Shown: positions 42,152 through 51,241, counted from the first letter of the stretch. The stretch: DNA of 64,000 bases from Shouchella sp047238345 (GCF_047238345.1 NZ_JBDFMQ010000001.1:1736001-1800000), one strand, 5' to 3'. The notes: generated by a model from the sequence alone, not told the origin. Numbers and translations: made by a program.

Positions 42152-43564
42152 CTATTGTTTCACTTTTTCATTCGAGAGGGTAGCGCCATACCGTGCTCGT
42201 TTAATAAATGAACCATCTCCTGGGGAACCGATATACGTCCCGTCTTGGATAATCACTTGGCCACGTGATAGGACCGTTTTCGGTAAGCCTTTTATGCTCA
42301 TTCCTTCAAATGCGTTGTAATCAACAGCTAAATGGTGCGTTTTTGCAGATAACGTGCGTTCTACTGACGGATCAAACAAAACGATATCTGCGTCTGCGCC
42401 AACTGAAATGGTTCCTTTTTTCGGATACAAGCCAAATAATTTTGCTGCTCTTGTCGAGGTCACATCAACAAATTGATTTAAACTGATTCTACCTTTCTCC
42501 ACACCTTCTGAATAAATGACGCTCATACGATCTTCGATGATCGGACCACCGTTAGGAATTTTAGTAAAATCATCTTTACCGAGACTTTTTTGCCCATCAA
42601 AATCAAACGAACATTGATCACTTCCGACTGTTTGTAGTGCGCCTGTTTTTAAAGCGTTCCACAAAACGTCTTGATGCGCTTTAGGGCGGAGTGGAGGGGA
42701 CCATACGTACTTCGCTCCTTCAAAATCTGGTTTTCGTAAAGCATCTTCATCAAGAACTAAATATTGTGGACACGTTTCACCCCAAATATCAGCACCTTGC
42801 TTTCGAGCTTCTTCAATTTGTTTGACTGCTTCTGCGCATGTAACGTGTACAACGTAAAGCTGAGAGCCGGCTAATGAAGTTAATCGACACGCCCGTCCAG
42901 TCGCTTCACCTTCCGCTTCAACAGGACGGGTCAGGGCGTGGTAAATCGGATCGGTCTTGCCTTGTGTGAGGGCTTGTTTTGTCAAATAGTCAATAACGTC
43001 CCCGTTTTCCGCATGAACCATGACGAGCGCTCCTAATTCCTTTGCTTTGATTAACGTTTCAAATAACGTGGCGTCGTCTGCTTGAAACACATTTTTATAT
43101 GCCATAAACACTTTGAAAGATGTAATGCCTTCATTGGAAATCACGTCAGGAAGTTCTTCTAAGACTTCATCTGTCATTTCACCAATCATTAAGTGAAAGC
43201 TAAAATCAATCGCTGCTTTTCCTGATGATTTGTTATGCCACGTTTGAATCGCTTCTTGGAGCGGTTTGCCTTTTTCCGTCAAACAAAAATCGACAATGGT
43301 TGTTGTACCTCCGAATGCAGCACCTATTGTTCCTGTTTCAAAATCATCTTTCGTTACAGTACCGCCGAAAGGCATGTCGAGATGGGTATGGGGATCTACG
43401 CCACCTGGGAATACATAACATCCAGTGGCGTCAATCGTTTCATCCACGGTGCCAAACGCAGCGGCTTCACCAATGGCTGCAATTTTGTCGTTTTCAAGCA
43501 AAAGATCTGCTTGATACGTTTCTGAAGCTGTGACAATTGTGCCGTTTTTTATAAGTTTTTTCAC
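42152..43564 (-). CDS. hydA: Dihydropyrimidinase/D-hydantoinase
   Basis: This 470-residue amidohydrolase opens dihydrouracil or dihydrothymine to N-carbamoyl-beta-amino acids. Binuclear metal ligands are visible: DPHTHLD near residue 60, the carboxylated lysine in SFKVFMAYK near 150, VMVHAENG, YVVHVTC and GSDQC. A GTG at 43564 is preferred because AAGGAGTGATAACC lies just upstream; GTG at 43573 falls inside that site. It follows dihydropyrimidine dehydrogenase in the operon. Confidence 0.9.
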   Translation of the reverse strand: MKKLIKNGTIVTASETYQADLLLENDKIAAIGEAAAFGTVDETIDATGCYVFPGGVDPHTHLDMPFGGTVTKDDFETGTIGAAFGGTTTIVDFCLTEKGKPLQEAIQTWHNKSSGKAAIDFSFHLMIGEMTDEVLEELPDVISNEGITSFKVFMAYKNVFQADDATLFETLIKAKELGALVMVHAENGDVIDYLTKQALTQGKTDPIYHALTRPVEAEGEATGRACRLTSLAGSQLYVVHVTCAEAVKQIEEARKQGADIWGETCPQYLVLDEDALRKPDFEGAKYVWSPPLRPKAHQDVLWNALKTGALQTVGSDQCSFDFDGQKSLGKDDFTKIPNGGPIIEDRMSVIYSEGVEKGRISLNQFVDVTSTRAAKLFGLYPKKGTISVGADADIVLFDPSVERTLSAKTHHLAVDYNAFEGMSIKGLPKTVLSRGQVIIQDGTYIGSPGDGSFIKRARYGATLSNEKVKQ

Positions 43565-43576
43565 GGTTATCACTCC

Positions 43577-44851
43577 TTAAGATTGAGAGGTTTTCAGAGA
43601 GGCTAATGCGTGTTGACGTTCATTCCAAGACATAGGCGGTAACCCGTTTTCTTTTACGACCATATCAATCGCGCCGTCTACCGGGCAAACAATGGAACAT
43701 AAATTACAGCCGACACACTCGTCTTCGTTTACCTTTAAATACGGCGCACCGTTTTCATCTGTTAGACGTTCAATGCATTGATGAGCAGTGTCTTCGCAAG
43801 CGATATGACATTTGTTGCAGTTAATACACACGTCTGTATGGATATTGGCAACAACTTGATGATTTAAATTGACATTGCCCCAATCTGAGTAGGTTTGAAC
43901 GGATTTTCCTGTAAGATCTCGTACAGACGCAAGGCCCATATCATCAAGATAACTGGATAAACCATCAATCATATCTTCAACGATACGAAACCCATGGTGC
44001 ATAGCAGCAGTACAAACTTGGACATTGGTGGCTCCCATTAATAAAAATTCAACCGCGTTTTGCCAAGTAGAAATGCCGCCAATTCCTGAGATTGGAACAT
44101 GAACGTTAGGGTTACGGGCACAATCTCCTAACATGTGTAAGGCGATTGGCCTTACGGCTGGCCCACAATAGCCGCCGTGGGTGCCAAGTCCATCAACATT
44201 CGGAACGGTTTGCCACGAATAGATATCCACGCCAGCAAGACTATTGATCGTGTTAATCATACTTACAGCGTCAGCGCCACCTTGAACAGCTGCTTCAGCG
44301 GTCACGGTAATGTCGGTAATATTCGGTGTTAGTTTGACGATGACAGGGGTCTGGGCGACTTCTTTTGCCCATTCGGTTTGTTTCCTCACTAGTTCTGGAA
44401 CTTGACCAGATGCGGCACCCATTCCGCGCTCCGCCATGCCGTGCGGACAGCCAAAGTTAAGTTCTAATCCATCTACACCAACTGATTCTACTTTCTTCAC
44501 GATTTCGTGCCACTTGTCTTGCTGTGGTTCGACCATCAATGATGCGACAATGGCATGGTCTGGAAACCGTTTTTTCGTTTCTTCAATTTCCCGTAGATTT
44601 GTTTCAAGAGGGCGATCAGAGATCAATTCAATATTGTTAAAACCCGCTACACGTTGACCATTAAAATGAACAGCCGCAAAACGGGAGGTTGAATTAATAA
44701 TCGGTTCACCTAATGTTTTCCAGACAGCGCCACCCCAACCAGCTTCAAATGCGCGTTGAACTTGATAACCAGAATTTGTAGGTGGTGCACTTGCAAGCCA
44801 AAACGGATTCGGGGACGAAATTCCTGCAAGATTGCAATATAGATCAGCCAT
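43577..44851 (-). CDS. preA: NAD-dependent dihydropyrimidine dehydrogenase subunit PreA
   Basis: This 424-residue protein has an FMN-binding dihydroorotate dehydrogenase-like barrel (about 1-320, ELNFGCPHGMAERGMG) and a C-terminal ferredoxin domain with two 4Fe-4S clusters, CINCNKCHIAC and CVGCNLCSIVC. With PreT it reduces uracil and thymine to dihydro forms. The second ATG, 44851, sits better after AAGGAGG than the first at 44854. It lies 11 bp after preT. Confidence 0.9.
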   Translation of the reverse strand: MADLYCNLAGISSPNPFWLASAPPTNSGYQVQRAFEAGWGGAVWKTLGEPIINSTSRFAAVHFNGQRVAGFNNIELISDRPLETNLREIEETKKRFPDHAIVASLMVEPQQDKWHEIVKKVESVGVDGLELNFGCPHGMAERGMGAASGQVPELVRKQTEWAKEVAQTPVIVKLTPNITDITVTAEAAVQGGADAVSMINTINSLAGVDIYSWQTVPNVDGLGTHGGYCGPAVRPIALHMLGDCARNPNVHVPISGIGGISTWQNAVEFLLMGATNVQVCTAAMHHGFRIVEDMIDGLSSYLDDMGLASVRDLTGKSVQTYSDWGNVNLNHQVVANIHTDVCINCNKCHIACEDTAHQCIERLTDENGAPYLKVNEDECVGCNLCSIVCPVDGAIDMVVKENGLPPMSWNERQHALASLKTSQS

Positions 44852-44862
44852 CATTTGCCTCC

Positions 44863-46209
44863 TTATGCGCTTGTTTCTGAGCGCTTTCCAAGTAGTTGTT
44901 CGTGAATTGCGTATGCAGTTTGTTTTCCTTGTTCAGCAGCAGAAACAACCATCGCTTCACCTTGCCCATCACCGAAAATGACGTCACCGCATGCATAAAT
45001 CCCTACAGCAGTGGTTTGGAATTGTTCATCAATGGTAATCACACCTTTATTGGTCATCACTTCAGCATGATCAAGCCAGTCGTAGCGAGATTGTCCAATT
45101 GCTTTGATGATGAAATCCACTTCTATTCTTTTCACGTTCCCGGTTGGAATAGGGCGTCGTCGACCATCTTCAGCTGGATCTCCTAACGTCATTTCCATAC
45201 ATTCAATGGCTGTAACCTGTCCATTTTCGTCTTGAAGAATTTGAGTAGGTGAGTGGAGCCATCTAAATTCCACGCCATCTTGTTTGGCAAATGTATATTC
45301 AAAATCATAAGCAGTCATTTCTGCTTCCGTCCGGCGGTAAAGAATCTTCACGTTATTCGCTCCTAAGCGAACTGCACATGTTGCACCATCAATAGCAGTA
45401 TTTCCTGCACCGATAACAACACCACGTTTTCCGTGAAAGTCTTTTGAGAGAGCGCCCGTTTTCGTCGCTTTAACAAATTCAATTGCATCATACACATCTT
45501 GAGCGTCTTCTCCAGGGATGCCTAGCATCGGTACGTTCGCCATGCCAACTGCTAAAATGACGGCATCATAGGAGTCTTGTAATTCTTTTAACGAGATATC
45601 TTGTCCAACGGTTGTATTGGTTTGAATCGTTACACCGACGGACTTCACCTGTTCTACTTCCCAAAAGGAAATCCGTTTTGGTAGACGAAACGAAACAATG
45701 CCATACGTATCTAAACCGCCAGCTTCTGTATCCTTTTCAAAAATGGTAACGCTGTATCCAAGCAAAGCGAGTTCTCGTGCAGCCGATAATCCTGCAGGAC
45801 CACTCCCGACAATCGCAACCTTCTTATGAGTTTGTTTGCCTGCTTTAAAAAGGATTTTGTCATTATGAATCGCCCAATCAGTGGCAAAACGCTGTAATTT
45901 CCCTATAGATATGGCTTTAGAAGAGTGATTTAACACACATGCCCCTTCGCATAATTCTTCAGTAGGACAGACCCGTGCGCAACTTGCACCAACAGGGTTT
46001 GCTTCCATAATGGTTCGAGCCGATCCAAGTAAATTTTCTGTTGTAATTTTTTTAATAAACGTAGGGATATCAATGCCAGTAGGACAAGCTGTGATACAAG
46101 GCGCGTCATAGCAGTAAAGGCATCTTGTCGCTTCATCCATTGCTTCTTGGTTGGAGAAAGGTGGTTCGACTTCTTCAAAATTGAGCTGTAACTTGTCTAA
46201 CAAATGCAT
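44863..46209 (-). CDS. preT: NAD-dependent dihydropyrimidine dehydrogenase subunit PreT
   Basis: This 448-residue flavoprotein has N-terminal cysteine clusters (CLYCYDAPCITACPTG and CARVCPTEELCEGAC), an FAD-binding GSGPAGLSAARELALLG near residue 137 and an NAD(P)-binding VIGAGNTAIDGA near residue 263. It feeds electrons to PreA for the first step of reductive pyrimidine breakdown. It is the first gene of the operon, with AAGGAGG upstream. Confidence 0.9.
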   Translation of the reverse strand: MHLLDKLQLNFEEVEPPFSNQEAMDEATRCLYCYDAPCITACPTGIDIPTFIKKITTENLLGSARTIMEANPVGASCARVCPTEELCEGACVLNHSSKAISIGKLQRFATDWAIHNDKILFKAGKQTHKKVAIVGSGPAGLSAARELALLGYSVTIFEKDTEAGGLDTYGIVSFRLPKRISFWEVEQVKSVGVTIQTNTTVGQDISLKELQDSYDAVILAVGMANVPMLGIPGEDAQDVYDAIEFVKATKTGALSKDFHGKRGVVIGAGNTAIDGATCAVRLGANNVKILYRRTEAEMTAYDFEYTFAKQDGVEFRWLHSPTQILQDENGQVTAIECMEMTLGDPAEDGRRRPIPTGNVKRIEVDFIIKAIGQSRYDWLDHAEVMTNKGVITIDEQFQTTAVGIYACGDVIFGDGQGEAMVVSAAEQGKQTAYAIHEQLLGKRSETSA

Positions 46210-46538
46210 GTAAACGCCTCCTTTTTGTAAAATTACAAAGACATGCTACATCTTGCGGTTGTTGCATGAAACGATCTACTTATAATATAAGCGGAAAATT
46301 CTAAATTCAACAACAGTGTTAGATTATATGTTACAAAACGTGAAAAATGAATGGAAAGACGAGCCTCCTTTCCTGAATGGTAGGAACGGTCTCATGGTGA
46401 TCGAATCATTGGGGGAGTGTGTAGATCTTTATTGAAGGGAATCGTGATGAATAGTACTAGTATAACCATAGACAAGCATGAAAAGCTAGATAGAACCATA
46501 TGACCTGTCCTGAGAAGGAGACAGGTCAAGAGAATAAT
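46210..46538. other. Intergenic region upstream of preT
   Basis: No gene is supported. TGACCTGTC, ten bases, GACAGGTCA (about 46501-46528) forms a hairpin 11 bp after the GPP34 gene on the minus strand, without a T run; a weak terminator is possible. No PyrR loop or regulator gene was found, so control of the preT operon is unexplained. Confidence 0.5.
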
Positions 46539-47234
46539 CTATGAATCTGAAGAAGAGCTGGAAGATGTAATAACAGCTGTTGTTAATGCGACCCCTAACG
46601 ATGCGTGAATGGTATCCGTCGTGACTTTGACAGCTTTTGATACTGGTAAGTCATGCGTAAGTCGTTTGAGTTGTTTTTCAATGTCGGTTGCTTGTTTACG
46701 GTCAGGAAAAATAATATGAATCAATTGACTTGAATGTACGAGTGATAAAAGCGTCACTACTCGCTCATCTTCTTTATTAAGAGCCTCGTTTTGTTCTGTT
46801 TTGGTAATCACGTCGGAGAAACGATTTTGTACAAGTTCAAGTAGATTTCCTTGTTCAAAATGATACGAATACGATGGGAATAAACCAAAGACACGTTTTT
46901 CTTTTAACGTCAGATAGTTTGATTGATCGAGCTTTTCTCCAATTTTGTGGGGCATATTCTTATATGTAGTAGGCAAAGACGACACCCAATGCTTTGCAGA
47001 TTTCGGCTTTTTTTCATTCATGAGTGCTAGCGTCTCATTCAGAAGGGGGTCTTCAGCATCCTTTTGTAAGATCACAATTTTCTTCTGCTGTACTTCAACA
47101 TAGGCATGTAACATAAGGTCAGCAAGTAGAGCACCTGCCAAAGAATAGGGCAAAGATGTTGTTGTTCGCGCATAAGGCTTATTTGTCTTTGGGTCAATTG
47201 CTAACATAAACAGTTGTTCCGCAAGTAATTGCAT
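46539..47234 (-). CDS. GPP34 (GOLPH3-like) domain protein
   Basis: This 231-residue protein has the N-terminal LLAEQLFMLAIDPKTNKPY and SLAGALLADLMLHAYVEV segments of the GPP34/GOLPH3 family. Eukaryotic GOLPH3 binds phosphatidylinositol-4-phosphate on the Golgi; the bacterial role is unknown. The C-terminus ends in a short run of serines after a hydrophobic segment. The gene stands alone, with GAAGGAG upstream of ATG 47234. Confidence 0.8.
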   Translation of the reverse strand: MQLLAEQLFMLAIDPKTNKPYARTTTSLPYSLAGALLADLMLHAYVEVQQKKIVILQKDAEDPLLNETLALMNEKKPKSAKHWVSSLPTTYKNMPHKIGEKLDQSNYLTLKEKRVFGLFPSYSYHFEQGNLLELVQNRFSDVITKTEQNEALNKEDERVVTLLSLVHSSQLIHIIFPDRKQATDIEKQLKRLTHDLPVSKAVKVTTDTIHASLGVALTTAVITSSSSSSDS

Positions 47235-47494
47235 AAACAGTACTCCTTCACATGAAATTATTTTTGTTTTCTTACGAATAGTATGACGAATGATTTCATT
47301 ATAAGCAAATGAATGATCTTACAATATACAATCTTATTGGGAAATATATAATTTTCGACTCATTTTATAGGTGGAAATTGCGCGGTATTTGAAGAAGAAA
47401 CGTTTATATTTTAATCTGTTCTTCAACTTATTTCCCAAAAGGATATTCTCTAAATGAAACGAAATGCTTAAGGGAGATTAAGGAGGATGATGAA

Positions 47495-48910
47495 TTGAGA
47501 CGATTACAGAAATCTATGGCCGTTGTTGCACTAACAGCACTTCTCTTTACTGGTGGATCTGTTTCAAGCCCGCAAGCAGATGCATCTAGTAGTAAAGGGC
47601 AGACTGTGGAGGCTTCTCTACACCAGTTTGATTTGGACAAATTATTTTTAAAGCATTTTAACGCAGAGAACACGTACGATCATATTTATCATTTAAGTGA
47701 AACAATCGGACCGAGAGTAGCGGGCAGTGAGGAAGAGAAAGCGGCAGCTGCGTATTTAAAAAGAGAATTCCGCAAGAACTTGTATGTAGTAAAAGAGCAA
47801 GAATTTTCCATTCCTGATCGCTTACAAGGAACATTAGAGGTCAGCGGAGAATCCATTGCGATTGGTACTGCGACTGGAGCGGCACCTACAAGTGAAGCAG
47901 GATTAACGGCAGCACTATATGATGCAGGATTAGGCGCGCCTGAAGAGTTTAGTGAAGAAGCAGAAGGGAAGATCGCATTAATTTCAAGAGGAGGCACGAC
48001 ATTTGCAGAGAAAGCATCAAACGCTGTAAATGCTGGAGCCGTCGGCGTGATCATTTACAATAATGTTGACAGTTTAGTACCGTTGACGCCAAACCTTGCA
48101 GGGACAGAGATCTCAATACCAGTTGTAGGCGTTAGTCGTGAAGATGGGCAACATCTGTTACAAGAGCAAGAAGCAACAATGACATTAGAAGCATTAACAA
48201 ATCAAACGTCTACAAATGTAATCGCAACTCGAAAACCGCTAATTTCCAAACCTAACCCAGAGATTGTCTATATCACCGCGCATTACGATAGTGTCCCAGG
48301 CGCACCGGGAGCAAATGACAACGCATCGGGAACAGGTACGATGCTTGAGATGGCTCGTGTATTAAAATTCCTACCAATTGACAAAGAAATTCGTTTTATT
48401 GGTTTTGGTGCTGAAGAAATTGGCTTAGTTGGTGCGAGGGAATACGTCAATCAACTTTCTGACAAAGAAATTGAGCGTAGCGTCGCAAACTTTAATATGG
48501 ATATGGTCGGCACCAACTGGGAGAGAGCCGATACGTTGTTTGTAAACGTAACAGACGGAGAGCCAAATCTTGTATGGGAAGCCTCGCAAAAAGCAGCTCA
48601 AAAATTAGGTTATGAGGACGAAATTGGATTAAAACGAGGCGGCTCATCTGACCATGTTGCGTTTCACGAAGTCGGCATTCCATCTGCTAACTATATCCGC
48701 CAAGAGCGTGCCACTGGTTCATTAGAGCCATGGTATCACACACCTTTTGATACAGTTGAGAATATAAGCGTTGATCGATTACAAGTAGCAGGTGAAATTG
48801 TTGGTCAAGCTGTTATCAGTACGATTAAAAAAGAGTTTAAGTGGAACAAAGGGAAACGTGGCGAAATGAACAACCTTAAAGATGAAGAGATTTACACAGA
48901 AATCAAATAA
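47495..48910 (+). CDS. Secreted M28-family aminopeptidase with PA domain
   Basis: This 471-residue secreted zinc peptidase resembles Bacillus YwaD. It has a signal peptide (about 1-30), a PA domain inserted at about 115-245 (KIALISRGGTTFAEKASNA) and an M28 catalytic domain with AHYDSVPGAPGANDNASG, FGAEEIGLVG, NMDMVG and a final HTPFDT metal histidine. It starts at TTG 47495, eight bases after AGGAGG. It probably releases N-terminal amino acids from extracellular peptides. A terminator follows. Confidence 0.9.
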   Translation: MRRLQKSMAVVALTALLFTGGSVSSPQADASSSKGQTVEASLHQFDLDKLFLKHFNAENTYDHIYHLSETIGPRVAGSEEEKAAAAYLKREFRKNLYVVKEQEFSIPDRLQGTLEVSGESIAIGTATGAAPTSEAGLTAALYDAGLGAPEEFSEEAEGKIALISRGGTTFAEKASNAVNAGAVGVIIYNNVDSLVPLTPNLAGTEISIPVVGVSREDGQHLLQEQEATMTLEALTNQTSTNVIATRKPLISKPNPEIVYITAHYDSVPGAPGANDNASGTGTMLEMARVLKFLPIDKEIRFIGFGAEEIGLVGAREYVNQLSDKEIERSVANFNMDMVGTNWERADTLFVNVTDGEPNLVWEASQKAAQKLGYEDEIGLKRGGSSDHVAFHEVGIPSANYIRQERATGSLEPWYHTPFDTVENISVDRLQVAGEIVGQAVISTIKKEFKWNKGKRGEMNNLKDEEIYTEIK

Positions 48911-48917
48911 GTTAGAG

Positions 48918-48945
48918 CCTGCTCGTTTTTTAAGCAGGTTTTTTT
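48918..48945 (+). terminator. Intrinsic terminator after the M28 peptidase gene
   Basis: CCTGCT, nine-base loop, AGCAGG and a run of T residues. Confidence 0.85.
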
Positions 48946-48988
48946 ACGTTATACTAAAGGGAGATTTCATAGTAGGGAGGGATTTACG

Positions 48989-49099
48989 ATGAAACAAAAG
49001 ACAAAACTCCTTATGTTAAGTGGACTAATCATCTTGTTACTCTTCATAATAAGTATCGCAATAACGGTATCTGTCATCCAAAACCCGACAACAAATTAA
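48989..49099 (+). CDS. 36-residue single-pass membrane peptide
   Basis: ATG 48989 to TAA 49099 encodes 36 residues: a basic N-terminus (KQKTK), one hydrophobic helix of about 20 residues rich in Leu/Ile, and the polar tail VIQNPTTN. GGGAGG lies eight bases upstream. Small one-helix peptides of this kind are common in Bacillus as regulators of membrane proteins. No partner is obvious; the neighbours are a peptidase and a small HTH gene. The coding call rests on ribosome site and composition. Confidence 0.6.
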   Translation: MKQKTKLLMLSGLIILLLFIISIAITVSVIQNPTTN

Positions 49100-49199
49100 T
49101 AAAGAAAACGACTTTAAACGAATTTAACATTCCTTAAAAGGGAAAAGTGGTACAATTATCTTAATATGACGAATCATTCTAAATCTTGGAGGGATGTAA

Positions 49200-49433
49200 A
49201 TGGAAAAAATTACAGAACAAGATTTGCAAGTCATGATTGAGAAAATGGTACAAATGAGGAAGCAACTAGGGATTAGCCGCGCAGAATTATCGAAGCGTAC
49301 CGGCCTTAATCAACGAACGATAAGAAAAATGGAAGCAAGTCTAAATCGAACGTATGCCTATGATTACTTAAAAATTGTGGATGTCTTAACGATGCAAATG
49401 CTCGAAAATGATTTAAAAAAGGGTGTGCTTTAG
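49200..49433 (+). CDS. Small XRE-family HTH DNA-binding protein
   Basis: This 77-residue protein is almost entirely a Cro/CI-type HTH (about 14-68, RKQLGISRAELSKRTGLNQRTIRKME). GGAGGG precedes the ATG, and an extended -10, TGG-TACAAT, lies at 49148-49156. No target is evident, and there is no toxin or phage context. Confidence 0.85.
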   Translation: MEKITEQDLQVMIEKMVQMRKQLGISRAELSKRTGLNQRTIRKMEASLNRTYAYDYLKIVDVLTMQMLENDLKKGVL

Positions 49434-49449
49434 AACATCGTTGCTGATA

Positions 49450-49479
49450 GAAAGGATGGTACGCCATGCTTTCTTTTTT
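49450..49479 (+). terminator. Intrinsic terminator after the XRE gene
   Basis: GAAAG-ATGG, loop TACG, CCAT-CTTTC with a single mismatch, then six T residues. A second AT-rich hairpin, AAAAATCAT/ATGATTTTT, lies at about 49545-49566 without a T run. Confidence 0.75.
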
Positions 49480-49687
49480 ATGTTTTTATCGAAGCAGAGA
49501 ATACTTTATCGGACTTTTTGCCCTTAAATAGGCGAACAAAACCTAAAAAATCATCAAAATGATTTTTGGGATTTGCTTCCTGTGCGTATACCCTGTAAGA
49601 TTAATCATCCGTCACTAATTAAACGAACGAACGATATAGATGATCGCATAGACAATAGAATATGACACACATTTAGAAAGGAGACGG

Positions 49688-50464
49688 ATGTTTAGTCCAA
49701 TCGATTGGTTTCGCCTGTTTATGGCAGCGCTTTTTATTCTTCCAATCGTAACGGTTATTCGGGAATCAGGCTATTATTTGGCTGCAACCTTGTTAAAAGG
49801 CGAAAACAAGCACTTAATCATTGGTAGTGGCCCCACGTTATTTAAGATTCCTACAATAGAAGTTAGACGATATTTTTTTATGTTTAGTTGGATGGAGTAC
49901 GACGAATTAAAACCTAGTAACCGCATTTGGCATGGGATAATCTATGCTGCACCGATCATTACGACAGGGACCTTTGCAGTTGTCGTTAATTCACTAGTGT
50001 TGAATGAAGTGCTACCAGCTAATATTTTCTGGACCACGTTTATTTTTTACTGTTTCTATTACATGCTTTTTGATGTTATTCCTGTCTATTTACCAGATGG
50101 ACAGCCGACAAATGGCAGGGCGATCTTTGACCTTATTTGGCATGGTGAACGCTCAGACTATAAAAAGCTACGATTAGAAAAGGAAAAAAATGAGCATTCA
50201 GATACTAAAGAAACGAAAACAAAGCGTAGTAATACTGATGCACAAGAGGACACGATGGAAAACCGTGATCGAGATGATCAAGAACGCGGCGACCACACAA
50301 ATCCTGAAAAAACCGAAGAAGAAAAAGAAGAACAAGATCACCTTACTAAACAGGAGCAGAATACAAAAACGAAGCGAAGTTATACCGATTCTCAAGAAGA
50401 GACAAAAGAAAATCGAGATCGAGATGAAAAAGAACGTGACGATCACACTCAACCTGAGAAGTGA
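49688..50464 (+). CDS. M50-peptidase-like membrane protein lacking the zinc motif, with acidic repeat tail
   Basis: The 258-residue protein has about four membrane segments (about 8-32, 78-100, 104-130) and a cytoplasmic tail. The fold cues recall site-2 proteases: helix 1 ends in RESGYY where HExxH would be, and VIPVYLPDGQPTNGRAIF resembles the distal DG motif of M50 enzymes. The catalytic histidines are absent, so it is probably non-proteolytic. The tail from about 165 carries two charged repeats of about 35 residues (KTKRSNTDAQED and KTKRSYTDSQEE). AAGGAG precedes the ATG. Confidence 0.6.
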   Translation: MFSPIDWFRLFMAALFILPIVTVIRESGYYLAATLLKGENKHLIIGSGPTLFKIPTIEVRRYFFMFSWMEYDELKPSNRIWHGIIYAAPIITTGTFAVVVNSLVLNEVLPANIFWTTFIFYCFYYMLFDVIPVYLPDGQPTNGRAIFDLIWHGERSDYKKLRLEKEKNEHSDTKETKTKRSNTDAQEDTMENRDRDDQERGDHTNPEKTEEEKEEQDHLTKQEQNTKTKRSYTDSQEETKENRDRDEKERDDHTQPEK

Positions 50465-50482
50465 TAAGGAGTGTAAGCCCCA

Positions 50483-50653
50483 ATGTTTAAAGTTGTACGA
50501 AATGTAGATGGGGTAACTGAAACATTTAAAGATGCAACTAGCCATCTGGAAATTTACTTTGATGATTATGCTACTGCTGAAGTACAAGCCAGAAAATTGA
50601 ATTTAGATTTAATCTTACTTGATTCAGACGACTGGCGAGTAGAGAAGGTATAA
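50483..50653 (+). CDS. Hypothetical 56-residue acidic protein
   Basis: ATG 50483 to TAA 50653 encodes 56 residues, MFKVVRNVDGVTETFKDATS at the start and LDSDDWRVEKV at the end, with no membrane segment. AAGGAG lies about 11 bases upstream, and it begins 18 bp after the M50-like gene, suggesting cotranscription. A strong terminator follows. No family is recognised. Confidence 0.6.
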   Translation: MFKVVRNVDGVTETFKDATSHLEIYFDDYATAEVQARKLNLDLILLDSDDWRVEKV

Positions 50654-50666
50654 GACTATATGACAA

Positions 50667-50698
50667 AGAACTTGGTTCACGAAACCAAGTTCTTTTTT
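50667..50698 (+). terminator. Intrinsic terminator
   Basis: AGAACTTGGTT, short loop, AACCAAGTTCT and six T residues, 14 bp after the 56-residue gene. Confidence 0.88.
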
Positions 50699-50789
50699 AG
50701 GGTGGGTGCAATTAGACTTATTGATTACATTAAAATGACCATGATAATCACCTTTAAGATTGGAGACGACTCTCACGGAAGCATATTGA

Positions 50790-50821
50790 ATACAAAATAA
50801 GACCCCGCTTTTCAGCGAGGT
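50790..50821 (-). terminator. Terminator of the minus-strand secreted protein gene
   Basis: On the minus strand ACCTCGCT, GAAA loop, AGCGGGGT (one T-G pair), followed by CTTATTTTG. Confidence 0.65.
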
Positions 50822-50851
50822 AAGTGATAAATGTTCAAAGTTACGTAAAGA

Positions 50852-51241
50852 TTAATCAATAGCTGTATAGGTGACTGTGTTTGTTGACATAGTTGACCCA
50901 TACTCTAAAGTGATTCTTACCCGTTGGTTGTTGGCATAAGCTTCTTCAATAACCTCTTGAGCATCAACCATGTGAGTGCCATTAGCAAAAGTAGCTGCTA
51001 ATCCGGCCCAACCTGGTAATTCTCCCAATGCTGCGCCAATGTTTCTTCCGTTTTGCATGCTTTCCCGCATGCCTGCAACTTCATCTCTTGAAAGATATTG
51101 ATCAATGGTTTCACCTTGTACTGCCTCAGCGTAATTTTGTGAGCCGCTTGTTTGACCAAAACTCGCTACACCACCAAAGGTTAGTACTAAAGCTACGGGA
51201 ATTGACAATAAAAATTTGGTGTTAAAACTTCTATATCTAAT
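50852..51241 (-). CDS. Small secreted protein of unknown function, apparent ATT start
   Basis: The frame encodes about 129 residues if begun at ATT 51241, which follows TAAGGAGGCG with optimal spacing. That start supplies the basic N-terminus RYRSFNTKF needed in front of the hydrophobic core LLSIPVALVLTFGGVASFG, a good Sec signal peptide. The TTG at 51208 is the first conventional start but has no ribosome site and leaves no positive N-terminus. The mature part includes a Gly-rich GRNIGAALGELPGWAG stretch and a Thr-rich C-terminus. No family is recognised. It has its own promoter and terminator. Confidence 0.65.
   Translation of the reverse strand: MRYRSFNTKFLLSIPVALVLTFGGVASFGQTSGSQNYAEAVQGETIDQYLSRDEVAGMRESMQNGRNIGAALGELPGWAGLAATFANGTHMVDAQEVIEEAYANNQRVRITLEYGSTMSTNTVTYTAID

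Noticed and set aside
46210..46538. PyrR attenuator for the preT operon
   Set aside because: No ARUCCNGNGAGGYU loop and no T-tailed terminator precede preT.
49740..49780. Active zinc site of an M50 protease
   Set aside because: The position corresponding to HExxH reads RESGYY, so the zinc-binding histidines are missing.
50198..50587. Minus-strand 129-codon frame rich in Phe and Ile
   Set aside because: It is the antisense shadow of the charged repeat tail and has no ribosome site.
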